Of a DNA stretch of 64,000 nt, positions 51,891 through 58,839 are shown piece by piece. Every line of letters starts with the position of its first letter. Within the stretch, counting starts at the first letter, position 1. Under the pieces are notes generated by a model. The model had not been told where the DNA came from. It ran no database searches and was given only the letters and a program-made list of their open reading frames with translations. The DNA comes from Cyclobacterium marinum DSM 745 (GTDB lineage Bacteria; Bacteroidota; Bacteroidia; Cytophagales; Cyclobacteriaceae). The position numbers were made by a program, and so were the translations under genes. The stretch is taken from positions 1,302,001 through 1,366,000 of the forward strand of contig NC_015914.1 of assembly GCF_000222485.1 (NCBI RefSeq), given 5' to 3'.

Positions 51891-53015
51891 ATGTCGGGTA
51901 TATACATTCATATCCCCTTTTGTTTACAAGCATGCACCTATTGTGATTTTCATTTTAGCACCAATCGGTCGAATCAAAATGAAATGGTAGACATGATTTG
52001 CTCGGAGTTGACCCTAAGAAAAAACTATCTGAATAACAAAGGGCCTATAGAAACCATTTACTTTGGAGGTGGCACCCCATCCATTTTGTCTATCCCTCAA
52101 TTGAAAAAAATATGGGACACGATCACAAACAATTTTGATTGTGAAATTCAGGAAGCTACCCTCGAAGCAAATCCGGACGATTTGGATGAGCACACTTTAG
52201 CTGAAATGCTGGCGCTGGGAATTGATAGGTTAAGTTTAGGCATACAAAGCTTTCATGATTCGGTCTTACAATTTTATAACAGGTCCCATAATGCCAAAGA
52301 ATCCCTAGAAATAATAAGAAAAGCCAGAAAGGCCGGTTTCAAAACCCTTTCTATGGATCTCATTTACGGTTTTCCTTACCAGGACCATAGTTTATGGGAG
52401 AAAGATTTGGCAGCTACTTTAGAACAAGGGCCTGACCACATCAGTAGTTACTGTCTCACCGTGGAACCTAAAACCGCCCTAGGAGTTTGGGAAAAGAAAG
52501 GAAGGTTTAAAGAGGCTTCAGAAGACTTTCAGGCGGAGCAATTTGAAATTTTACAAAAAACCCTGAATCAGGCGGGTTACATTCAATATGAAATCTCAAA
52601 TTTTGCCAAAGAGAATGCTTTTTCTCTACACAATAGCAATTACTGGAAGGGAATCCCTTATCTGGGAGTTGGTCCGGGAGCCCATTCTTTCGATGGTGAG
52701 CATAGGGGCCATAACATAAATCATAATGGAAAATACATCAAGCTTATCGAAAATGGCAAACTACCTTTTAAAGCAGACTATCTATCCCCTGAAGACAGAA
52801 TCAATGAATACCTCCTTACTTCTCTGCGTACCATGTGGGGAATCAATTCCCTTTATTTAAAAAATCACTTAAATTATGAGCTATTGACCGAAAAGGCTGA
52901 AGAAATCAAATTATTTCAAGAACAGAAAATGCTTCAAATAAATGGTAAAAACATTACCCTTTCAGATAAAGGAAAACTTCTAGCAGATTACATTGCTTCA
53001 AAATTATTTATTTAA
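51891..53015 (+). CDS. hemW: Radical SAM heme chaperone HemW
   Basis: Cytoplasmic radical-SAM protein that binds heme and inserts it into target proteins. It was long annotated as oxygen-independent coproporphyrinogen oxidase. It has 374 residues. The start MSGIYIHIPFCLQACTYCDF holds the CxxxCxYC cluster motif (Cys 11, 15, 18). Further signs are IYFGGGTPSIL (about 56-66, SAM-binding), RLSLGIQSF (about 112-120), SMDLIYGFPYQ (about 154-164) and the HemW HNSNYW motif (about 252-257). It lacks the extended N-terminus of true HemN. It is followed by the DUF721 gene after 23 nt. Confidence 0.94.
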   Translation: MSGIYIHIPFCLQACTYCDFHFSTNRSNQNEMVDMICSELTLRKNYLNNKGPIETIYFGGGTPSILSIPQLKKIWDTITNNFDCEIQEATLEANPDDLDEHTLAEMLALGIDRLSLGIQSFHDSVLQFYNRSHNAKESLEIIRKARKAGFKTLSMDLIYGFPYQDHSLWEKDLAATLEQGPDHISSYCLTVEPKTALGVWEKKGRFKEASEDFQAEQFEILQKTLNQAGYIQYEISNFAKENAFSLHNSNYWKGIPYLGVGPGAHSFDGEHRGHNINHNGKYIKLIENGKLPFKADYLSPEDRINEYLLTSLRTMWGINSLYLKNHLNYELLTEKAEEIKLFQEQKMLQINGKNITLSDKGKLLADYIASKLFI

Positions 53016-53038
53016 GCTATTCCCACTATCTTTATTTT

Positions 53039-53353
53039 ATGAAAAGATATTCACCTGATTCAACCAGAAGAAGAAACACTACTCCATTGAAAGAAGTGTT
53101 TGAGGAACTGTTGGATACTTACCGCCTTAAGGATAAATTTTCAGAAAAAACAGTGATTAAAGAATGGGACCAATTGATGGGGAAAACTGTGGCATCTCGA
53201 ACAGAGAGCTTATCAGTACGGCAGAAAATCCTCTATGTGAAAATTGTTTCCGGGCCTTTGAAAAAAGAAATAATGATGAATAAATCAAAAGTTCTGACCT
53301 TAATTGAGGACAAATATGGTAAAGGTGTCATCAATGACTTAGTCATATTATAG
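53039..53353 (+). CDS. DUF721 family protein, DciA-like
   Basis: A 104-residue DUF721 protein. The pattern TPLKEVFEELLDTYRLKDKF, then VIKEWDQLMGKTVASRTESLSVRQKILYVKI and a Leu-rich KKEIMMNKSK segment is typical of the family. DUF721 includes DciA, the ancestral loader of the replicative helicase DnaB, so a role in replication initiation is possible but unproven for this short form. It lies 23 nt after hemW and is followed by a hairpin terminator. Confidence 0.85.
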   Translation: MKRYSPDSTRRRNTTPLKEVFEELLDTYRLKDKFSEKTVIKEWDQLMGKTVASRTESLSVRQKILYVKIVSGPLKKEIMMNKSKVLTLIEDKYGKGVINDLVIL

Positions 53354-53407
53354 GCAATGAGCCTTCAATAACAAAATCTAGATTTAATTTTCAAATTAAA
53401 ATCAAAA

Positions 53408-53445
53408 AGCTGATTTACAATTCATTCAAAAATTGTAAATCAGCT
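53408..53445 (-). terminator. Terminator of the aldehyde dehydrogenase gene
   Basis: The arms AGCTGATTTACAATT (53408-53422) and its exact complement (53431-53445) have an 8-nt loop: a perfect 15-bp stem. On the minus strand it is followed by TTTTTGATTTT, so it ends the dehydrogenase transcript. On the plus strand no T-run follows, but the stem still stands after the DUF721 gene. Confidence 0.9.
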
Positions 53446-53504
53446 AAGCATAAATTTAGTAGCGTTCTGGGCTTATCCAATCCCCAAGACTGAATCGCTC
53501 AAAA

Positions 53505-54953
53505 TTATCTAATGAATTCACCATCCACCATTCTTAGAATTTGCAGGGGATTATCCTCTTTTAGTTCCTCCGGCAACAATCCTTCCGGCATGTCCTGATA
53601 AGCAATCGGTCTTGCAAAACGTTTGATAGCAAAGCTTCCAACTGAAGTACTCCTACTATCGGTTGTTGAAGGAAATGGTCCACCATGTTGCATGGCATGA
53701 CCTACCTCTACTCCGGTGGGCACACCTTTGAATAGCAAGCGACCGCAACGTTCTTCCAATAAATTAAGGAAAGGTGCATTCTCTGCCAATTCCTTAGATG
53801 ATGCCCATACAGTACATGTAAGTTGGCCTTTTAATTTAATTGCCACATCCTCTAATTCCTCTATTGAATCGTAAACCACCATAATTGCAAATGGACCAAA
53901 AACTTCTTCCTGAAAGGCATCTTCATTTAGCCAATCACTCGCTTTAACTTTAGCAAGGGAAGGATTTCCTATAAGCAATTGATTGGCTTCTGTGGTTAAT
54001 AGCCATTCAAGTTTTTCTTCAATAGCAAGGTTTTTTAAAGCCTCGTGATAAGTTTTACAGATCCCCTCATGTAACATAGGAGCTCCGGACACAGTCTTCA
54101 ACTGATTTATTACTTGATTTGAAAAGGCTTCTTCATGTGATTTCGGAACAAATACCAATCCGGGGTTGGTGCAAAATTGACCGACTCCTAACACCAAGGA
54201 GTTGGCGTACGCAGTCGCTGCTGACTCAAGGTTTTCATCCAAAAAGGCTTCAAATGTAAATATAGGATTCACACTTCCCATTTCAGCATACACCGGAATG
54301 GGAATATCTCTTTTGTTACAGGTATCGAAAAGTGCTTTTCCCCCTTTGAATGACCCGGTAAAAGCTATAGCTTTGGCCAAGGGATGAGCCGCTAATTCTT
54401 GCCCTGTATCAATACCTCCTTCAATATGCTGAAAAGTACCTTTTGGCATTTGGCAAATTTCAACAGCAGTTTGAAGGGCTTTGGCGACTATTCTTGAAGT
54501 TTCCGGGTGAGCAGGATGTGCTTTGTACAACACCGGACATCCTGAAGCTAGTGCTGAGATGGTATCCCCTCCGGCTGTAGAAAAAGCCAAAGGAAAATTG
54601 CTCGCTCCAAATACCACTACAGGGCCCAATGGTCTTAGCATTCTACGAATATCAGGTTTTGGAACCGGTTTGCGTTCAGCATCTTCATGATCAATCACCG
54701 CCTCAACCCAACTCCCTTCTCCAACCAGGCCGGAAAACAACCTGATTTGTCCTAATGTCCTTCCAAGCTCTCCTGTTATTCGCCCTTCAGTAAGATTGGA
54801 TTCTTTGGCCGCAATAGGAATAAGCGTCTCTTTTAAAAGCTCAATTTGCTTGGCTACTTCCTCTAAAAAAGCAACTCTCTCTTGACTACTTTTTTGTTTT
54901 AATAGTAAAAAAGCTTGTTGAGCCTCTTGAAAACTATTGGCTATATTAATCAT
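53505..54953 (-). CDS. Aldehyde dehydrogenase, 2,5-dioxovalerate (ketoglutarate semialdehyde) type
   Basis: NAD(P)-dependent aldehyde dehydrogenase of 482 residues from the ATG at 54953 (MINIANSFQEA, the usual start of this subgroup; the frame is open to 54980). Motifs: FGASNFPLAFSTAGGD (about 116-131, catalytic Asn), FTGSFKGGKALFD (about 197-209, NAD loop), YAEMGSVNPIF (about 220-230, general-base Glu), GQFCTNPGL (about 258-266, catalytic Cys) and EVFGPFAIMVVY. The EMGSxNP and GQFCTNPG wording is typical of alpha-ketoglutaric semialdehyde dehydrogenases in pentose, glucarate or hydroxyproline breakdown. It stands alone with its own terminator. Confidence 0.9.
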   Translation of the reverse strand: MINIANSFQEAQQAFLLLKQKSSQERVAFLEEVAKQIELLKETLIPIAAKESNLTEGRITGELGRTLGQIRLFSGLVGEGSWVEAVIDHEDAERKPVPKPDIRRMLRPLGPVVVFGASNFPLAFSTAGGDTISALASGCPVLYKAHPAHPETSRIVAKALQTAVEICQMPKGTFQHIEGGIDTGQELAAHPLAKAIAFTGSFKGGKALFDTCNKRDIPIPVYAEMGSVNPIFTFEAFLDENLESAATAYANSLVLGVGQFCTNPGLVFVPKSHEEAFSNQVINQLKTVSGAPMLHEGICKTYHEALKNLAIEEKLEWLLTTEANQLLIGNPSLAKVKASDWLNEDAFQEEVFGPFAIMVVYDSIEELEDVAIKLKGQLTCTVWASSKELAENAPFLNLLEERCGRLLFKGVPTGVEVGHAMQHGGPFPSTTDSRSTSVGSFAIKRFARPIAYQDMPEGLLPEELKEDNPLQILRMVDGEFIR

Positions 54954-55102
54954 ATTCAATTTATTATTTTTTTCCCTCAAAGCCCATTGAAAAGGGGCTA
55001 TAAAATCTTACAGTTAGTGAAGTTAACAGTTATTCGTTATCCAAACAACTTATTCAAATACTAGGCTAAACTGGTGAAATAACCACGTAATTTTAAAATG
55101 TT

Positions 55103-56356
55103 TCAATTTTTCTTTGAATAATCGATTACTTCACCCCAAACTCTGAAGATATTTTTGAAGCAAATCTTTTCGATATCTTCTTTGGAGTAACCTCTTTTTA
55201 AAAGCTCTGCAATTAAATTGGGATACATAGAAACATCCTTAAGCCCTGTAGGTAGGGTATCTCCTACCCCATCAAAATCTGAGCCCAGGCCTATATGATC
55301 AATCCCCGCAATACTTAGAACATGATCAATGTGATCTGCTACTTGGCTAACGGACGGAAAGGGATCATTTTCACTTTTATAAGCCTCAATATAAGCCATT
55401 GCCTCAGGTTCATCCTTTTCATAATTATTTTCTTCCAACCATTTCGATAAATGCTCTTCTACTTTTCTATTGCTTTCACCGAAATCGCCATCGATAAAGT
55501 CTCCCCCAAAATTTATCATTATCACTCCGCCATTTTGACCCAATTTGGCAATCATTTGATCATCCATATTCCTTTCAAACCCCGGTGTAAAATAACGTGC
55601 TGATGAATGGGAAGCAATTACAGGTACCTCTGAAATTTCAATCACATCTAAGAATGTATCATCCGAAACATGAGAAATATCAACCATTATCCCTAATTGA
55701 TTCATTTTCTTGACCACCTCCACACCAAAAGTGCTTAAGCCACCATGAGTATATGTGGTATCATAAGAAGAGTCTCCTATCAAATTATCCTTCCCATGGG
55801 TCAAGGTAATGTACCGAATCCCTTGTTCATAAAAGTGATCGAGATTTTGAAGATTTCCTTCCAAGGGAGCACCATTTTCCATTCCTAAAGGAAGGGATAT
55901 TTTTCCGGCCTCAAAATTACTGATAATGTCTGCTGGACTATAGGCCATTGCAAATTTATCCGGCCAATTTTCCGCTATTTTTTTTGTCATTAAAACAAGC
56001 GAATCGGCCAAAAGTTTTGCTCCCCCACTGCCTTGATATTTGGTGGATATATAAATCGACATAAATGGGGCATCTAGTCCACCTGCTTTGGCTCTAGGGT
56101 AATCAAAATCCCCGGTTTTGGTACTTTGGGATACATTCAAGATGCCTTTCTCAATATTAAACCCTTGATGATGCATTCGATAAGGCAAATCTACATGTCC
56201 ATCAACAATGATTGTATTTCGGGCTATCTCTTTAGCCATTTGCTCCCTTTCCTTATCAGAAAGTTGTTGGAAATCTATAGACGAGGAGTTGGATGATGTA
56301 CAAGAAACAAACAACACCAACAACATGTAAAACAAACAAGTGATCGAAGTTTTCAT
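55103..56356 (-). CDS. M19 membrane dipeptidase, lipoprotein
   Basis: Zinc dipeptidase of the renal dipeptidase family, 417 residues from the ATG at 56356. A lipoprotein signal ends at LLVLFVSC (Cys about 19). The binuclear zinc site is visible: IVDGHVDLPYRMH (about 48-60, His-x-Asp), the bridging Glu in LGMENGAPLEG (about 153-163), ITLTHGKDN (about 183-191), VIASHSSARYF (about 245-255) and LGSDFDGV near the C-terminus. The enzyme should hydrolyse dipeptides in the periplasm or at the surface. A longer start at 56383 would spoil the signal peptide. Confidence 0.92.
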   Translation of the reverse strand: MKTSITCLFYMLLVLFVSCTSSNSSSIDFQQLSDKEREQMAKEIARNTIIVDGHVDLPYRMHHQGFNIEKGILNVSQSTKTGDFDYPRAKAGGLDAPFMSIYISTKYQGSGGAKLLADSLVLMTKKIAENWPDKFAMAYSPADIISNFEAGKISLPLGMENGAPLEGNLQNLDHFYEQGIRYITLTHGKDNLIGDSSYDTTYTHGGLSTFGVEVVKKMNQLGIMVDISHVSDDTFLDVIEISEVPVIASHSSARYFTPGFERNMDDQMIAKLGQNGGVIMINFGGDFIDGDFGESNRKVEEHLSKWLEENNYEKDEPEAMAYIEAYKSENDPFPSVSQVADHIDHVLSIAGIDHIGLGSDFDGVGDTLPTGLKDVSMYPNLIAELLKRGYSKEDIEKICFKNIFRVWGEVIDYSKKN

Positions 56357-56444
56357 AGAATGATGAATAAAAGTTAATAGCACAATTTTTGTTCAAGATT
56401 AGCTAAAGGTAAGGATCAAAGATGTTTTTACTAAATACAAAAAC

Positions 56445-56462
56445 GTTCATTTTTTAATGAAC
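56445..56462. promoter_or_regulatory. 7-bp inverted repeat between divergent genes
   Basis: GTTCATT (56445-56451) and AATGAAC (56456-56462) are exact complements around TTTT. They lie in the 162-bp gap between the M19 dipeptidase and the propeller lipoprotein, about 56 nt before the plus-strand ATG. It may be an operator for either gene, or chance in AT-rich DNA. Confidence 0.3.
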
Positions 56463-56518
56463 ATTAAGTTTTCACCAAAAAATTATCGAAATTTGAAGTT
56501 CAACCAAAAACCACGACA

Positions 56519-57415
56519 ATGAAATCAGATAACAAATCTTTAATCTATAGTTTAGTTTTAAGTATACTCATCTTCTCGAGCTGTGGCTCTAAAAACACAA
56601 GCACGGAAGGTACTGAGACAAGTCAGGAAAAAGTGAAGGAACCAGAAGTTGCAGCCTCTTTGGAAAAGGTTTGGGAAACCTCTGCGGATCTTACCACCAA
56701 TGAATCTGCTCACTATGAAGAAAGTGATGGTATGATATACGTAGCCAATATAGAAGGAGGGCCTGCTGAAAAAGATGGTGTAGGTTCAATATCTAAGTTG
56801 AACACCAAAGGAGAAATTGTTGAAAGAAATTGGGTCAGTGGCTTAAATGCACCAAAAGGAATGACTGTTATGGGTAATTTCCTTTATGTTACTGATGTAG
56901 ACAGGCTATTAGAAATAGAGTTGGCTACAGGTAAAATCAATAAGTCCTACGAGGTAGACAACGCAGTATTCTTAAACGACGCGGACACTGATGGGGAGAA
57001 AGTTTATTTTACCGATATGAAAGCCAACAAGATCTTGTATTTGGAAGGTGGTGAGATAAAAACATTTGCAGAAAACCAGCCTAATATTAATGGGTTACGT
57101 ATAGGGAATGGCAACACGCTATATGGCCTTGATGCTGACGGGTTAAAAAAGTACAATAGCGATGGAAGTTTTGAAATCCTCAACAGTACAGTTACCGGTG
57201 GTGATGGTTTAATTATTTTGGATGAAAACACATTTATTGCAAGTAAATGGGGGGGTGAGATTTACCTAATCCAAGATGGTGAGGCGGTAAAACTTCTGGA
57301 TACCACTTCAGAGGAATCAAATACAGCCGATATTGGCTATATTCCTGAAGACAATTTAGTCATTGTCCCAACCTTTTTCAAGGACAAAGTTGTTGCTTAT
57401 AAGCTTTCTTACTGA
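56519..57415 (+). CDS. Beta-propeller lipoprotein, SMP-30-like
   Basis: A 298-residue lipoprotein. The signal ends with LSILIFSSC (Cys 22), followed by a Ser/Thr/Glu-rich linker (about 23-45). The rest is a repeated strand pattern of a beta-propeller: GLNAPKGMTVMGNFLYVTDVDRL-type (about 105-127), VFLNDADTDGEKVYFTDMKANKILYL (about 143-168), NINGLRIGNGNTLYGLDADGLKKY and GDGLIILDENTFIASKW. It resembles SMP-30/NHL-type propellers, but no complete metal site is readable, so an enzyme function is not claimed. It is divergent from the M19 dipeptidase. Confidence 0.8.
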   Translation: MKSDNKSLIYSLVLSILIFSSCGSKNTSTEGTETSQEKVKEPEVAASLEKVWETSADLTTNESAHYEESDGMIYVANIEGGPAEKDGVGSISKLNTKGEIVERNWVSGLNAPKGMTVMGNFLYVTDVDRLLEIELATGKINKSYEVDNAVFLNDADTDGEKVYFTDMKANKILYLEGGEIKTFAENQPNINGLRIGNGNTLYGLDADGLKKYNSDGSFEILNSTVTGGDGLIILDENTFIASKWGGEIYLIQDGEAVKLLDTTSEESNTADIGYIPEDNLVIVPTFFKDKVVAYKLSY

Positions 57416-57454
57416 TGATTGAACAATTGTTTTTGATGAAAGTGAATGAATATC

Positions 57455-57562
57455 CCGGTGCATTCGTTATATTATAGATAGAATGATATTTCAGATTTAA
57501 ACCCATAAAAAGGTTATGGTTTGCCGGTATTGTTAGTTAAATTATAGATAGGTGTTAATATT
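57455..57562 (+). repeat. Two imperfect direct repeats upstream of the desaturase gene
   Basis: The pattern CCGGT-N11/12-ATTATAGATA-N(5-7)-ATATTT occurs twice, at 57455 to about 57491 and 57524 to about 57562. The ten bases ATTATAGATA are identical at 57471-57480 and 57541-57550, exactly 70 bp apart. The second copy ends 46 nt before the desaturase ATG (57609). It looks like a duplicated promoter or operator. Confidence 0.5.
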
Positions 57563-57608
57563 TGGGAAAATACCAATAAATTGGCATCATAATGCGAAAG
57601 CCTAATTT

Positions 57609-58613
57609 ATGAAGAAGTCAGATAATATTAATTACGAACTAGAAAAAAATGCAGAAGTCATCAGCCAGCTGAATGACTTTGTGACGGAGACTGTTGGGAC
57701 CACTCTTATGGACCCAGATGATTGTTGGCAACCAACTGATTTTCTTCCGGATATGACGCAACCTGACGCCTTAGATCAGGTAAAAATACTAAGGGAGCGA
57801 GCAGCTGTTATTCCTGACACGATCATCACTTCTTTGATTGGCAATATGATAACAGAAGAAGCCCTGCCGAGTTACCAAACGTATTTCAATATGTTAGAAG
57901 GGGTGAATGAAGAAGGATCCCTTACCAGTGACAAAGGTTGGGTACAATGGACCAAAGCTTGGACAGCTGAAGAAAACAGGCATGGAGACTTGTTAAATAA
58001 ATACTTATACCTATCAGGTAGAGCTGACATGAGGCAGGTAGAACAAACCATTCACCGGTTGATATACAATGGCTTTGACCCGAGGTCTGAAAAAGATCCT
58101 TACCAAGCAATTGTTTACACATCCTTCCAAGAAAGGGCTACCAAGATCTCCCATGTTAATACAGGTAAACTTGCTGACAAAGCTGGAGATCATGTCTTAG
58201 GTAAAATTTGCAAACAGATCGCAGGTGACGAAGCTCGACATGAGAAAGCTTATAAAAGCTTCATGTCCGAGATAATGAAAATTGATCCCAATGGAGCCAT
58301 TCTTGCTTTTGAAAAAATGATGCGGAAACAAATCGTTATGCCTGCAGTATTAATGGCAAAAGGAGGTAACAATCCTTCTTTGTTTGATCAATTTTCTGCA
58401 ATAACTCAGAAAGTAGGGATATATACTGGCTGGGATTATGCTCGAATAATTGACCATTTGGTAAAACTATGGAATATTGAAACAGCAACCGGACTTAATG
58501 ATGTGGCGGCCAAAGCGCAAGAATATTTATCCGGATTATCTTCCAGGTACATGAGACTGGCAGATCGGATGAAAACACCTGACGAAATCAGTCTGGCGTG
58601 GATAAGTAAATAA
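57609..58613 (+). CDS. Acyl-ACP desaturase (ferritin-like)
   Basis: Soluble di-iron desaturase that introduces a double bond into acyl-ACP, usually delta-9 stearoyl/palmitoyl, 334 residues. Two EExxH-type motifs give the iron ligands: AEENRH (about 119-124) and DEARH (about 205-209). Further family patches are DCWQPTDFLPD (about 39-49), AVIPDTIITSLIGNMITEEALPSYQ (about 75-100) and TSFQERATKISH (about 168-179). It lets the cell adjust membrane fluidity, so temperature control would be expected. The gene stands alone with a 193-bp upstream gap that contains direct repeats. Confidence 0.93.
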   Translation: MKKSDNINYELEKNAEVISQLNDFVTETVGTTLMDPDDCWQPTDFLPDMTQPDALDQVKILRERAAVIPDTIITSLIGNMITEEALPSYQTYFNMLEGVNEEGSLTSDKGWVQWTKAWTAEENRHGDLLNKYLYLSGRADMRQVEQTIHRLIYNGFDPRSEKDPYQAIVYTSFQERATKISHVNTGKLADKAGDHVLGKICKQIAGDEARHEKAYKSFMSEIMKIDPNGAILAFEKMMRKQIVMPAVLMAKGGNNPSLFDQFSAITQKVGIYTGWDYARIIDHLVKLWNIETATGLNDVAAKAQEYLSGLSSRYMRLADRMKTPDEISLAWISK

Positions 58614-58721
58614 AAGGGCTAAAAAAATATTTAAAAAATGCCCTTTTAAAGAATTAAGTAAAACGGAAGTTTAAAAAGTTGCTTAATCACCCATGACAAA
58701 GATACTCAATAGGCAAATGTC

Positions 58722-58752
58722 AAAAAATACCCCAAATGGGGTATTTTTTTTG
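58722..58752. terminator. Bidirectional terminator between the desaturase and the MG2 protein
   Basis: The arms AAAAAATACCCC (58722-58733) and GGGGTATTTTTT (58738-58749) enclose the loop AAAT, with T continuing to 58752. It serves two convergent genes, the desaturase (stop 58613) and the large surface protein (stop 58840). Confidence 0.95.
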
Positions 58753-58839
58753 CATTTTCACCTAAAAAAGCATTTTCAATTACCTTATAAATTAATGCTA
58801 AACAATAATTAAACTTAATGGGCCTCACTGAATAGGGCT

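Noticed and set aside
54981..54999. AGCCC/GGGCT inverted repeat before the aldehyde dehydrogenase
   Set aside because: The arms are only 5 bp, with an irregular loop and no associated promoter element; it is likely chance.
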